A stretch of DNA of 64,000 nt, taken from NCBI GenBank assembly GCA_052078155.1, contig JBQJBP010000007.1, positions 21,444 through 85,443 on the forward strand, read 5' to 3'. This document shows, one piece after another, positions 1 to 8,436 of this stretch. The notes below the pieces were generated by a model. It worked only from the letters and a program-made list of their open reading frames with translations, did not search any database and was not told where the DNA came from. Both the position numbers and the translations under genes were made by a program. The DNA is from CAXBMB01 sp052078155. Its GTDB lineage: Bacteria > Pseudomonadota > Alphaproteobacteria > Kiloniellales > DSM-21159. Position 1 is the first letter of the stretch; each line of letters opens with the position of its first letter.

Positions 1-434
1 GCCCAACCGGGGCGCTGACCCCATCGCTGACCTCCATTGATGAGTCGCGCATGGGTATCGCCGTTCTGACCGGGCGGGAAAGCTGCCTGAATCTCAAAGG
101 ACTGCGCTGCGACGTCTGTTACCGGGTCTGTCCGCTGATCGATCAGGCCATCATCCTGGAGCGCCGTCACAACGACCGAACAGGCGCCCATGCCATTCTG
201 GAACCCGTTGTCCTGAGCGACAGCTGCACGGGATGTGGCAAGTGCGAGCAGGCCTGTGTGCTGGAAGAAGCCGCCATTCGGGTCATGCCGCTCAATCTGG
301 TCAGCAATGCCCATGACAGCCATTATCGCTATGGCTGGGAAGAAGAAGAAAAGGCCGGGGGCGCTTTGGTTCCCGATGCGCTGGATCTGCCGGACCGCCT
401 CCCCACCTTCCCAAGCCTGGGAGGTGAGTCATGA
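1..434 (+). CDS. napG: NapG, ferredoxin-type quinol dehydrogenase subunit (3' part)
   Basis: This is the C-terminal part of NapG, the iron-sulfur protein that works with NapH to pass electrons from quinol towards the periplasmic nitrate reductase. The reading frame is open from base 3, so the start lies outside the window. Visible are two 4Fe-4S cysteine clusters, C-L-N-L-K-G-L-R-C-D-V-C-Y-R-V-C and C-T-G-C-G-K-C-E-Q-A-C, and the family sequence RMGIAVL and GLRCDVCYRVCPLID. The ATG at 51 is internal. The stop overlaps the napH start by 4 bases (ATGA), indicating translational coupling. The family assignment is firm; the missing N-terminus would be expected to hold a Tat signal. Confidence 0.95.
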   Translation, partial: PTGALTPSLTSIDESRMGIAVLTGRESCLNLKGLRCDVCYRVCPLIDQAIILERRHNDRTGAHAILEPVVLSDSCTGCGKCEQACVLEEAAIRVMPLNLVSNAHDSHYRYGWEEEEKAGGALVPDALDLPDRLPTFPSLGGES

Positions 435-1390
435 CCCAGGCCACCGCTGCCATGCACGCCCGAAAAAACCGGAAGGAACGCCCGGGGAGCCATCCCGGTC
501 GGCGTGCCCGTCAGGAACTGGGCACCTGGTTTTCCATTCGCTTTCTGGTCTGGCGACGTCTGGCCCAGTTCTTCTTCCTTGCTCTATTCCTGACCGGCCC
601 TCTTTTTGGTGTCTGGATCACCAAAGGCACTCTGGCATCCAGCCTGACACTGGACATCCTGCCGCTGAACGATCCCTTCATCTATCTGCAGGAACTGCTG
701 GCCGGGCACCTGCCTGAAACCACGGCCCTGCTGGGCGCAGGCATCGTTCTGGGCGCTTATCTTCTGGTTGGCGGACGGGCTTACTGCGGCTGGGTCTGCC
801 CCATCAATCCGGTGACCGATGCGGCCGGCTGGCTGCGCCGCAAACTTGACCTGCGCAAAGGCTGGACTCCCAAACGCTGGACCCGCACAGCCCTGATGCT
901 GGCAGTTCTGGCCGTCACGGCCCTGACCGGCAGTCTGGCCTGGGAGCTGGTGAATCCCATCACCGCTCTGCACAGATCCCTGATCTTTGGCAGCTCGTTC
1001 GGCTTTGCCATGGCTCTGGTGATTTTCCTCTTCGACCTCTTCACCGCCAAACAAGGCTGGTGTGGCCATCTTTGTCCGGTTGGTGCCTTTTACGGCGTGG
1101 TTGGAAAAGCCGCTGTCTTAAGGGTTTCTGCCGCTGGGCGGGCCCGTTGCGACGACTGCATGGATTGCTTTGAAGTCTGTCCCGAGCCCCAGGTGATCAC
1201 CCCTGCCCTGCGCGGGAAAGAAGACAGTGACAGTCCTTTAATTCTCTCTGAAGCCTGTCTGAACTGCGGACGCTGTATCGACGTCTGCTCAGAACAGGTC
1301 TTCCACTTTACTCACAGATTTGACCCGAAGCTGGACCGGGGCGCCCCCAGTGGCGCGACACCCCAGCTATGCCGAGAAGGAGGCAGATGA
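431..1390 (+). CDS. napH: NapH, membrane quinol dehydrogenase ferredoxin subunit
   Basis: NapH is the polytopic membrane partner of NapG and is thought to oxidise quinol and feed the nitrate reductase. The 319-residue protein has hydrophobic segments near residues 40-65, 95-115, 155-175 and 190-210. It carries the cytoplasmic-face motifs YCGWVCP and WCGHLCP, followed by two C-terminal 4Fe-4S clusters (CDDCMDCFEVCP and CLNCGRCIDVC). All are NapH hallmarks. It overlaps napG by 4 bases, and its TGA overlaps the napB start region, so napG, napH and napB are translationally coupled. Confidence 0.95.
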   Translation: MTQATAAMHARKNRKERPGSHPGRRARQELGTWFSIRFLVWRRLAQFFFLALFLTGPLFGVWITKGTLASSLTLDILPLNDPFIYLQELLAGHLPETTALLGAGIVLGAYLLVGGRAYCGWVCPINPVTDAAGWLRRKLDLRKGWTPKRWTRTALMLAVLAVTALTGSLAWELVNPITALHRSLIFGSSFGFAMALVIFLFDLFTAKQGWCGHLCPVGAFYGVVGKAAVLRVSAAGRARCDDCMDCFEVCPEPQVITPALRGKEDSDSPLILSEACLNCGRCIDVCSEQVFHFTHRFDPKLDRGAPSGATPQLCREGGR

Positions 1391-1848
1391 TGACCAAAAA
1401 GCTGTTAGGCGTACTGGCAATTGCCACAATGCTCCTGGCGGGTGGAGCCTATGCTCAGAGCCAGGGTGTAACCTCCCTGCGCGGAGCTGTGGAGCTGGAT
1501 GACAGCAGCCCCGCCCCCACCAACCTGAAACAGGCCAAACCCTCTACCGGTTTTGGTCGGGCCTATCGCCAGCAACCTCCTTTGGTGCCGCACCGGGTAG
1601 ACAACTACCAGGTGACCAAGGAGTTCAATAAGTGCATGAGCTGCCATTCCTGGCCGAAGAATGCTCAGTATGGCGCTCCCAAGGTCTCTGAAACCCACTA
1701 TGAAACCCGCGACGGCCAGCCTCTGGATACCGTCAGCCCGCGCCGCTGGTTCTGCACCCAGTGTCATGTTCCTCAGGCAGATGCACCCGCTTTGGTGCCC
1801 AACGCCTTCAAGAACGCCAGTGAAGTGGGCGGCGCGTTCTCTCAGTAA
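1390..1848 (+). CDS. napB: NapB, periplasmic dihaem cytochrome c subunit
   Basis: NapB is the small dihaem electron-transfer subunit of periplasmic nitrate reductase. The protein has an N-terminal signal peptide (hydrophobic run LLGVLAIATMLLAGGAYA) and two haem c sites, CMSCH and CTQCH, in the usual NapB context with an upstream PHRVDNY-type segment. A strong ribosome-binding site AAGGAGG at 1377-1383 fits the ATG at 1390 (6-base spacing) or the adjacent ATG at 1387. The ATG at 1369 precedes that site and is rejected. The 152-residue length is normal for the family. Confidence 0.93.
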   Translation: MTKKLLGVLAIATMLLAGGAYAQSQGVTSLRGAVELDDSSPAPTNLKQAKPSTGFGRAYRQQPPLVPHRVDNYQVTKEFNKCMSCHSWPKNAQYGAPKVSETHYETRDGQPLDTVSPRRWFCTQCHVPQADAPALVPNAFKNASEVGGAFSQ

Positions 1849-1865
1849 GTCCGGAGGGTTAGAAA

Positions 1866-2531
1866 ATGTCTGACGAAAGTAAAAAGCCCGGTCTTATTGG
1901 ACGGTTGTGGGGTTGGTTCCGCCGCCCCGCCGTGTCCATTGCCGCCGGCACCTTGTTGATCTTTGGCTTCGGTGCCGGTGTGGTGTTCTGGGGCAGCTTC
2001 AACTGGGGCATGGAAATCACCAACACAGAGACCTTCTGCATCTCCTGTCATGAGATGAAGGACAACGTCTATGTGGAGTACCAAAGCACCATTCACTACA
2101 ACAACCGCACCGGCGTGCGGGCAACCTGCCCGGATTGTCACGTGCCCAAAGAATGGGGCCACAAAATGATCCGCAAGATCCAGGCATCAAACGAGGTCTA
2201 TCACAAGATCCTCGGGTCCATCAGCACACCTGAGAAGTTCGATGAGAAGCGTCTGGAACTGGCGACCAACGTCTGGCGCGCGATGAAGAAAACCGACTCG
2301 CGCGAATGCCGGAACTGCCACGACTTCAGCTACATGGATCTTTCGTTCCAGGAAAACCGGGCAGCTGAACAGCACCAGTCTGCACTCGAAGCCGGCGGCA
2401 CCTGCATTGACTGTCACCAGGGCATTGCCCACCAGTTGCCGGAAGGGGCTGAAGAAGCCACCGAAGCTCTCTACAAGTCTCTGGGCAAACCTCTGCCGCA
2501 CGAAGCGGGATACCTGAACAAGCAGCAATAG
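1866..2531 (+). CDS. napC: NapC, tetrahaem membrane-anchored quinol dehydrogenase
   Basis: NapC/NirT-family cytochrome that takes electrons from membrane quinol and delivers them to NapAB in the periplasm. It has one N-terminal membrane anchor (about residues 18-40) and four haem c motifs in order: CISCH, CPDCH, CRNCH and CIDCH. The 221-residue length is typical. A GGAGGG site lies 9 bases before the ATG and 17 bases separate it from napB. It is the last gene of the operon, since a strong terminator follows. The order napG-H-B-C is that of the E. coli operon rather than the napEDABC order of many Rhizobiales and Rhodobacterales. Confidence 0.95.
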   Translation: MSDESKKPGLIGRLWGWFRRPAVSIAAGTLLIFGFGAGVVFWGSFNWGMEITNTETFCISCHEMKDNVYVEYQSTIHYNNRTGVRATCPDCHVPKEWGHKMIRKIQASNEVYHKILGSISTPEKFDEKRLELATNVWRAMKKTDSRECRNCHDFSYMDLSFQENRAAEQHQSALEAGGTCIDCHQGIAHQLPEGAEEATEALYKSLGKPLPHEAGYLNKQQ

Positions 2532-2567
2532 GGTAGCACCCCGTTTCTGCCTTATCCTTCTCTGAAC

Positions 2568-2603
2568 AAAAGGGGGCCTGCTGGCATCAGCAGGCCCCCT
2601 TTT
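2568..2603 (+). terminator. Rho-independent terminator of the nap operon
   Basis: Perfect 16-bp inverted repeat, AAAAGGGGGCCTGCTG (2568-2583) and its complement (2588-2603), around a GCAT loop and ending in a T-run. It starts 37 bases after the napC stop. Because the A/T tails are symmetric it may also end transcription of the convergent isomerase-like gene. Confidence 0.92.
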
Positions 2604-2686
2604 CTTTGTCAGATCGTTTTGTTTTCAGATGATCAGGTTGAACCACCAAGCTTTAACAAAACGCTGTTCATTTTTATGAACAAACG

Positions 2687-3289
2687 TCACCAACCGCCGG
2701 TTTCGATCCATTTCTCCATCATATCCATGCGATCACAACCCCAGAAGCGCTCGCCATCGACAAAGAAGAAGGGGGTGCCAAAGACCTCCCGCTCCAAAGC
2801 TCTGTCCACTTCCATGCGCACCCGATCCTTGGTGACCTGGTCTGCCATGGCCGCTCCCAGCTCCTCAGGGTCATGGCCCAGCGTCGCAGCCACAGCCAGA
2901 ACCTCTTCGGGTTTGATGATCGACTGGCCTTCTGCAAAGGTTTTCCGGCTCAGCGCCAGTGATAGTGCTTTGGCTCCCTCTTCATCCTGGTCCACCAGCG
3001 CATAAAATGCCCGGCAGGCTGCAATGGACATGAAAGGAAATTGCTCCGGCCAGACAAAAGGAATGTTCATGAGGCGGGCATTCCGCTCCATATCCATCTT
3101 GCTGTAAGCGCCTTTCATGGGGATGTTGACCAGCGAATCGGTGCCAATGGCTTTGAATACAGCGCCCATCAGGTAAGGACGCCAGACTGTCTTACGCCCA
3201 ACTCTGGCCGCCAGCGCCTCGATCCTCTCAGAGGCGAAGTACCCGAAGGGGCTGGAAAAATCGTAGTAAAACTCAATGGCGTTGCTCAC
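2687..3289 (-). CDS. 2-hydroxychromene-2-carboxylate isomerase-like (DsbA-family) protein
   Basis: DsbA-superfamily protein of the HCCA isomerase group: glutathione-dependent thioredoxin-fold enzymes, some acting in naphthalene degradation and many of unknown substrate. Diagnostic features are the N-terminal FYYDFSSPFGYFASERIE segment, with Ser in place of the redox CxxC, the RPYLMGAVFKA stretch, and the C-terminal GTPFFFVDGERFWGCDRMD segment. The longest frame begins with TTG at 3316. A GTG at 3289 has an AGGAG site 9 bases upstream and gives a 200-residue protein matching family length, so it is preferred. The true substrate is unknown. Confidence 0.85.
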   Translation of the reverse strand: MSNAIEFYYDFSSPFGYFASERIEALAARVGRKTVWRPYLMGAVFKAIGTDSLVNIPMKGAYSKMDMERNARLMNIPFVWPEQFPFMSIAACRAFYALVDQDEEGAKALSLALSRKTFAEGQSIIKPEEVLAVAATLGHDPEELGAAMADQVTKDRVRMEVDRALEREVFGTPFFFVDGERFWGCDRMDMMEKWIETGGW

Positions 3290-3803
3290 AACTCGGCTCT
3301 CCTGCTTATGCGTCAAAACGCAGACGGTGGATCTGTCCGGCCTTCAGATTTCCTCTTTCTGTCGAGGCAGCCCTGCCGGGAATTTCGATACCCGAAAAGC
3401 CTATCGGCAAAAAACCGAACGGTCGATCTTTTTTGATAAGATCAATGGCGATAAGGCTTTTTCCTGTCTTTCACACGTTACCAGGGGCTGGCAACGCAAG
3501 CGTGTCTCCCCACAGAGCAGATACGAGAGTCAGTGAAGGAAAGATTTTGGCTGCGGCCCAAAGAAATTTCTCATAGACTGCCTCGCGTGCGAACAATCAA
3601 CCAATCTGGTTGAAGCTGTGAACAGGAAGGTCACACAGTCGGGTAAAAGGACTGGAGGCAGGGGTTTTCTCATTGTACCTGCACCTTGGAATCCTGCGGC
3701 GAAGCCCCAGCCCCCCTGTGTTTTACTGGTTGTTATCATTGTGTCTGAAGGGAGTGGCCCTGTCCCTCCCTTTTGATGGATTTAGCTGAGTAACAGGGTC
3801 GGG
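3290..3803. other. Intergenic region, no gene recognised
   Basis: Divergent gap between the isomerase-like gene (minus) and the histidine kinase (plus). I see no convincing coding frame or RNA gene. It contains a small hairpin, TCAACC-AATCT-GGTTGA near 3598-3614. The promoters of both flanking genes must lie here, but no clear -35/-10 pair stands out. Confidence 0.5.
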
Positions 3804-5426
3804 ATGAGGCCAGGACGGCTTCCCGGACCGGGGGGAACACTGTTGGTTACACCTTTGGTGAGCAACGAGGACAAGCAGGCCAAATCGGGGACATCCGGGG
3901 CCCCGTCACCCGTCAAAAACCCGTCTTCTGCACGGCCGCACTCTGCCAATCAAAATTGCAACGACAAACAGGTCTTTGCCTGGTCCTGTAATCACGACCT
4001 GCGCCTGACTGATCTGGATCCGATCGCCGCCAGCAGGCTTGGACTTCCGCCTCAGTCATTGATTGGTCTGTCTCTTCTGGCTTTGAGCCAGGGGGCCCTG
4101 GCCATGACCCCGAAGGAACTGAAGCAGGGACTGGAAACTGATACTGATTTCCAGTGGGACAGCAGTTTGCTGGCCAAAGCTCTTGGAAGCCAAAGCTCCT
4201 TCGAGGATCTGGTGGTCGTGGTGAGGGACAGCCAGAACCGTCCCCTCTTTGGCTCCCTGAGCGGACACCCTGTTCATCACAGCGAAAACGGCAGTTTCCT
4301 TGGGTACAGAGGCAAAGGACGCCTCAGCCACAAAGCCCCGAGCCTTTCCAAAGAACGAGAAGATGCGCCCTACGTCTACGCCAACCTGAGCGACAAAGGC
4401 CTCCTGCCGACGCAGGACAATCCCCTCGATAATCTGACCCAGGAACTTGAGGTTGCGGTTCTGGAGAACGCCCAGCTGCGCTACCTCCTGCAGCATCTGC
4501 AGGAAGATGCGCCAAAGGCCAATGACAACCGGGCCTTTGATGCAGACGGAGCAGGTCAGGAATCCAAGGAAAGCGAACCCTCTGCGCTGGCCCGCCTCGC
4601 CCATGAGCTGCGGTCCCCTCTCAATGCCATCCAGGGGTATTCCGAACTGATACTCTCCGCCCCCCAGGGTGACCTGCCGGACACCTACGGCCGCTATCTT
4701 GAAAGTGTTCTGAATGCCACCCGTCATCTGGATGAACTGATCAGCAGTCTCGAGCTCCCGGATCTCCAGTCAGAACCTGACGCTGAGCCCAACCTGTCTC
4801 TGGATCTCAGCCCCATTGACCTGAAAGAGTTGATGGAAGAGCTATCCGGCCTGACCCGGTTGCAGGCCCACAAAGCAGAAGTCGATGCTTCGGGCCTGTC
4901 CCTAAAGGGGTCTTTCTGGGTTTACGGCCATCGGCGCAGCCTCTTTCAGATTCTGCTGAATCTGATCACAAACGCCATCAAGTTCACCCCAGCTGGCGGA
5001 GCCATCGGCCTGGAGGTGCATCCAAAGGGCCGGGACTATCTGAACCTGACAATCTGGGATACGGGCCAGGGTATCGGACCGGAAGAACAGGACAGGATCT
5101 TTGAGGATGGCTACCGAAGCCTGAGAGAGCACTCAGGCGAAGCCATTCCCGGTCAGGGTCTGGGACTGGCCATCGTTACAGACCTGCTGGCCAAAATGGA
5201 TCTGGAAATCTCACTCACCAGTGCTCCCGATCAAGGCAGCCGCTTTTCCTTTGATCTGCCTCTGGTGTTGGGCGGGTCCGTCACCAAGGATGCCCTGAGC
5301 CTTGATGAAAAGGCCGCCCTTACCCAGGGACAAAGGGGGGGCGTTGGTCGGGACGATGCAACGCCAAAGGGGAACAGAGCCAAGCCCTCTTCCCCTCCCT
5401 CACTGGTCGTCATTGCCGACGACTGA
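3804..5426 (+). CDS. Soluble PAS-type sensor histidine kinase, apparently truncated hybrid
   Basis: Histidine kinase of about 540 residues with no membrane segment, so probably cytoplasmic. In order: a low-complexity N-terminus, a PAS-like region (about 53-175, with DLDPIAASRLGL and FLGYRGKGRL), a short coiled coil (about 210-235), a HisKA dimerisation domain with the phospho-acceptor His267 in HELRSPLN, and an HATPase domain with N box NLITNAIKF, G1 DTGQGIG and G2 GQGLGLAIV. After a linker the protein ends in SLVVIADD and stops. That is the beta-1 strand and acidic pair with which a receiver domain normally starts, so a receiver seems to have been lost. No response regulator is adjacent. The start is uncertain; a GTG near 3857 is possible. 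Confidence 0.88.
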   Translation: MRPGRLPGPGGTLLVTPLVSNEDKQAKSGTSGAPSPVKNPSSARPHSANQNCNDKQVFAWSCNHDLRLTDLDPIAASRLGLPPQSLIGLSLLALSQGALAMTPKELKQGLETDTDFQWDSSLLAKALGSQSSFEDLVVVVRDSQNRPLFGSLSGHPVHHSENGSFLGYRGKGRLSHKAPSLSKEREDAPYVYANLSDKGLLPTQDNPLDNLTQELEVAVLENAQLRYLLQHLQEDAPKANDNRAFDADGAGQESKESEPSALARLAHELRSPLNAIQGYSELILSAPQGDLPDTYGRYLESVLNATRHLDELISSLELPDLQSEPDAEPNLSLDLSPIDLKELMEELSGLTRLQAHKAEVDASGLSLKGSFWVYGHRRSLFQILLNLITNAIKFTPAGGAIGLEVHPKGRDYLNLTIWDTGQGIGPEEQDRIFEDGYRSLREHSGEAIPGQGLGLAIVTDLLAKMDLEISLTSAPDQGSRFSFDLPLVLGGSVTKDALSLDEKAALTQGQRGGVGRDDATPKGNRAKPSSPPSLVVIADD

Positions 5427-5499
5427 CCGGAGCGCCGACCCAGAGTAAAAACGATCCAGGCGGAATCCCTTAGAGAGAGCAGCTGAAGCCTAAAATCAC

Positions 5500-5570
5500 C
5501 TCTCTTCGATGTTTCAGAGGGTGACTGACCTCTTGGGGTCTGGCGTCATCCTCTGAAACATCGAAGAGAG
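5500..5570. repeat. Long hairpin (26-bp arms) after the histidine kinase gene
   Basis: Left arm 5500-5525 and right arm 5545-5570 are complementary at 25 of 26 positions around a 19-base loop. The right arm belongs to the hairpin-2 part of the dispersed repeat described elsewhere, so the left arm looks like an inverted duplication of it. It lies 74 bases after the kinase stop and could end or protect that transcript. Confidence 0.8.
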
Positions 5571-5626
5571 TTTCAGGGCTGAAGTGTTATCACGGAGTGA
5601 GTCCACTTAAACCGATTTGACTCTAA
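5545..5626 (-). repeat. Dispersed palindromic element, half copy, reverse orientation
   Basis: Matches the left half of the consensus in reverse orientation: CCTCTGAAACATCGAAGAG core, then TGAAGTGTTATCAC-AGTGAGTCCACTT, then AAACCGATTTGACTCTA. The right half is missing and replaced by an inverted duplication of the core. Confidence 0.85.
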
Positions 5627-5661
5627 CGAACCCGATCAAGCTCTGACTTTGCCCCAAAGGA

Positions 5662-6798
5662 TCAGTCGGCAGTCAGCGCCCGGCCAATGACCAGTCGCTG
5701 TACATCCGACGTGCCTTCATAGATCTGACAAACCCGCACATCGCGGTAGATCCGCTCCACCGGGAAGTCACTGAGATAGCCATAGCCCCCGTGCGTCTGA
5801 ATGGCGGCGGAACAGACCTTTTCCGCCATTTCAGAAGCAAAGAGCTTCGCCATGGAGGCTTCCTTCAGGCAGGGAATGCCTTTGTCGCGCAACTCTGCGG
5901 CATGGAAGACCATCAGCTCTGCAGCCTGGACCTGGGTTGCCATATCCGCCAGACGGAAAGACACAGCCTGCAGATTGGCAATGGGGCCGCCGAACGCTTC
6001 CCGCTCCTTCGCATAGGCAATGGCGTGTTCCATGGCCGCCCGGGCCATGCCCACGGACTGGGAGGCAATGCCGATCCGCCCGCCTTCCAGATTGGCCAGC
6101 GCCACTTTGTAGCCCTGTCCTTCTTCCCCCAGCAGCAGATCCGGGGAGAGTTCCACGTCGTCAAAGGTGATCTGGCAGGTGTCTGAGGCACGCTGTCCCA
6201 GTTTGCTTTCGTTCTTGGAGACCCTGTAGCCAGGTGTGTCTGTCGGCACGATAAAGGCAGAAATGCCTCTCTTGCCCGCCTCCGGATCGGTCACGGCAAA
6301 GACAATGGCCACATCTGCGTGACGCCCGGAAGTGATGAACTGCTTTGTGCCGTTCAGAATCCACTTGTTACCGTCCTTACGGGCCCGGGTTTTCAAGGCA
6401 GACGCATCGGAACCTGCCTGCGGTTCTGTCAGGCAGAAGGCCCCCAGCTTGTCACCACGGGCCATGGGTTTCAGAAAGCGCTCTTTCTGCTCCTGGCTGC
6501 CATAGCGCAGGATGGGCATACAGCCGACAGAGTTATGCACCGACATGATGGTGGAACAGGAGCCGTCGCCTGCCGCCACTTCCATCAGGGCCGCAGCGTA
6601 AGACACATTGTCAGCCCCCACGCCGTCCCATTCCTCCGGCACCAGCATGCCCATAAAGCCCAGTTCGCCCATTTCTTTCAGGGCGTCCGCCGGAAAAAGG
6701 TGTTTTTCATCCCATTCTGCAGCATTGGGCGCCAGCCGATCACGGGCGAACTGCTGGGCCATGTCACGGATCAGCGTTTGTTGTTCATTCAACAGCAT
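5662..6798 (-). CDS. Acyl-CoA dehydrogenase (short/branched-chain type)
   Basis: FAD-dependent acyl-CoA dehydrogenase of 378 residues. It introduces the alpha-beta double bond in acyl-CoA and passes electrons to ETF. The order is an N-terminal helical domain, the beta-domain signature FCLTEPQAGSDASALKT, and a C-terminal helical domain with FGGPIANLQAVSFRLADM and IQTHGGYGYLSDFPVERIYRD. The catalytic base is the Glu in QIYEGTSDVQR. The sequence resembles short/branched-chain or isobutyryl-CoA dehydrogenases; exact substrate is an inference. It is 72 bases downstream of an SDR on the same strand. Confidence 0.92.
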   Translation of the reverse strand: MLLNEQQTLIRDMAQQFARDRLAPNAAEWDEKHLFPADALKEMGELGFMGMLVPEEWDGVGADNVSYAAALMEVAAGDGSCSTIMSVHNSVGCMPILRYGSQEQKERFLKPMARGDKLGAFCLTEPQAGSDASALKTRARKDGNKWILNGTKQFITSGRHADVAIVFAVTDPEAGKRGISAFIVPTDTPGYRVSKNESKLGQRASDTCQITFDDVELSPDLLLGEEGQGYKVALANLEGGRIGIASQSVGMARAAMEHAIAYAKEREAFGGPIANLQAVSFRLADMATQVQAAELMVFHAAELRDKGIPCLKEASMAKLFASEMAEKVCSAAIQTHGGYGYLSDFPVERIYRDVRVCQIYEGTSDVQRLVIGRALTAD

Positions 6799-6870
6799 GC
6801 TTGTCTAACTTTCTGTAACCTGTTTTTCGGCACTGTACTGAGAGACTGGCAGCGCCGGTCCCGGGGCCGC

Positions 6871-7560
6871 TTACCAAGGCAGTTCACTGCCGTCGTAGTT
6901 GTAGAACTTCCCACTGTCGGCCAGCGTCAAGCCATCGAAGATCTTTTTAAGACCGGCAATGGACTGATCGATGGTAACCGGTGCTGAACTGCCGCCCATG
7001 TCCGTCTGGACCCAGCCGGGGTGACAGACCGTAACCGTGATCTCCCGATCCGCCAGATCAAGGGACAGGCTCTTCATGGCTGCATTCAATGCCGCTTTAG
7101 AGGAACGATAGACATATCCGCCGCCGGCTTCATTGGAGCCGACCGACCCCATGATCGAGGAAATGGTAACTATCTGTTTGCGCTCACTGGCGCCAACCTG
7201 CTCAACAAAAGCTTCCGCCAGACGCAGAGGGGCCAGGCAGTTGGTTTCCAGAACCCGGTTCCATTCCTCATAGTCGATCTCACCAAACCCGAAGCGCCCG
7301 CCCATGATACCGGCGTTGTTCAGCAGCAAGTCGATCTTTTCATCGCGCAGTTGCCGGGCCAGTGAAGACACCTGCAGGCCGTTGGTCACGTCCAGCTTAT
7401 GAAGTTCCAGCTCCTGATGATCCTCAGCCAGTGCTTTCAGATCGGCCGCCTTTTCCGGATGGCGGCAACAGGCATGTACCTGCCAGCCGGCTTGCAGATA
7501 AGCCCGCGTAAAGGTCAATCCCAAACCGCGATTGGTACCAGTAATCAATAGTGTTGGCAC
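6871..7560 (-). CDS. Short-chain dehydrogenase/reductase (carbonyl-reductase type)
   Basis: NAD(P)-dependent SDR with the cofactor motif TGTNRGLG, the NNAG motif, the catalytic Ser in SSIMGSVGS and the YxxxK pair in YVYRSSKAAL. The PGWVQTDMGG segment follows. The longest frame starts at a GTG at 7584. The GTG at 7560 begins directly at PTLLITGTNRG and has purine-rich AGGAAAGAGAGG upstream, so I use it (229 residues). It lies upstream of the acyl-CoA dehydrogenase gene and probably shares its transcript. Substrate unknown. Confidence 0.88.
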   Translation of the reverse strand: MPTLLITGTNRGLGLTFTRAYLQAGWQVHACCRHPEKAADLKALAEDHQELELHKLDVTNGLQVSSLARQLRDEKIDLLLNNAGIMGGRFGFGEIDYEEWNRVLETNCLAPLRLAEAFVEQVGASERKQIVTISSIMGSVGSNEAGGGYVYRSSKAALNAAMKSLSLDLADREITVTVCHPGWVQTDMGGSSAPVTIDQSIAGLKKIFDGLTLADSGKFYNYDGSELPW

Positions 7561-7618
7561 GTGGCCTCTCTTTCCTGCGTTCACTTCTCAAGACGCTGCC
7601 CGGTGACGGACGGCGCCC

Positions 7619-7755
7619 TAGAGTCAAATCGGTTTAAGTGGAATCACTACGTGAAAACACTTCACTCGTGAATTTGCCTCTTTTCAATGTCTTAGAGGAT
7701 GATCCACGGTTTAGCTCCAAGCGCAAAGCCCTTCTAACCAAACCGATCATGCTCT
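7619..7755 (+). repeat. Dispersed palindromic element, full copy
   Basis: Full-length copy in the gap 7561-7906, which otherwise holds only the promoters of its neighbours. Left terminal repeat TAGAGTCAAATCGGTTTAAG, hairpin 1 (ATCACTACGTGA), hairpin 2 (CGTGAATTTGCCTCTT ... AGAGGATGATCCACG), hairpin 3 and right terminal repeat AAACCGATCATGCTCT are all recognisable. Confidence 0.92.
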
Positions 7756-7906
7756 TGTCTTTACTTCATCTTCCAATGTGCGCTCTTCCCCCCAACAGGG
7801 GCGCTGGTCCCAGATTAGCCAGGGACAAAATCACAAGCCAAGAGCGCCAAACGTCACAAGGCCAATCTCCCGCTATCCAGCTTCAGCACAGAGAAAGGCC
7901 GCGAAC

Positions 7907-8230
7907 ATGAGCGAAGCGACGCTGACATTATCTCTCGACAACAAGAGCGGTGAAACCCTCCAGTTGCAGAAAGTCACCAGCAACCCGGAGCTGACCTGGC
8001 AGACGCCGCCCCAAAGCAAACTGGCGGACAAAGCCAAACTCAGCGCCTCTCTGGATCTGGAGGGCAACGCCAATGTCCGCGTTGAGATCAGCTATGCAGC
8101 CTCTGCCACCTGGAGCCTGGATCTGGTGATCCAGGACAACAAGGTCGTCTCCCACAACGCCAACTACATTACCCTGACCAGCGGCGATTCCCTGGCGGTG
8201 ACCGGCAGTATGGACAGCCGCGGCTTCTGA
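7907..8230 (+). CDS. Hypothetical protein, small beta-rich
   Basis: A 107-residue protein that I do not recognise. It has no signal peptide or membrane segment and an alternating hydrophobic/polar pattern suggesting a beta sandwich (LTLSLDNKSGETLQL, ARVEISY-like and WSLDLVIQDNKVV stretches). The ATG at 7907 has GAGAAAGG upstream; earlier in-frame starts run through low-quality sequence. It sits between two copies of the dispersed repeat. Related functions such as lectin- or calyx-like domains are only a guess. Confidence 0.6.
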   Translation: MSEATLTLSLDNKSGETLQLQKVTSNPELTWQTPPQSKLADKAKLSASLDLEGNANVRVEISYAASATWSLDLVIQDNKVVSHNANYITLTSGDSLAVTGSMDSRGF

Positions 8231-8305
8231 CAGGTCACGGACGGATACCTCATCCCGGCCTTTGATATCCCGGGCAGCCAACATCCGGACTTTGTTCCAC
8301 CCCTT

Positions 8306-8408
8306 TAGAGTCAAATCTCTTTTATTTGCCTCTTTTCAACAAGATAGAGGATGATTCACGGTTTGGTATCAAGCGCTACGCGCGTTTACCTAAACCGATC
8401 ATGCTCTA
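8306..8408 (+). repeat. Dispersed palindromic element, internally deleted copy
   Basis: Begins TAGAGTCAAATC and ends ACCGATCATGCTCTA. Hairpin 1 is missing; hairpin 2 (TTTGCCTCTTTTCAACAAGATAGAGGATGATTCACG, given here only as positions 8323-8357) and the GC-rich hairpin 3 remain. It lies 28 bases before the next gene start. Confidence 0.88.
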
Positions 8409-8436
8409 GCCTGATCTCTGCTGACGGTGCACTCCC

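Noticed and set aside
3804..4000. Alternative later start for the histidine kinase
   Set aside because: A GTG near 3857 is possible but no ribosome-binding site decides between them, so the longer frame is kept.
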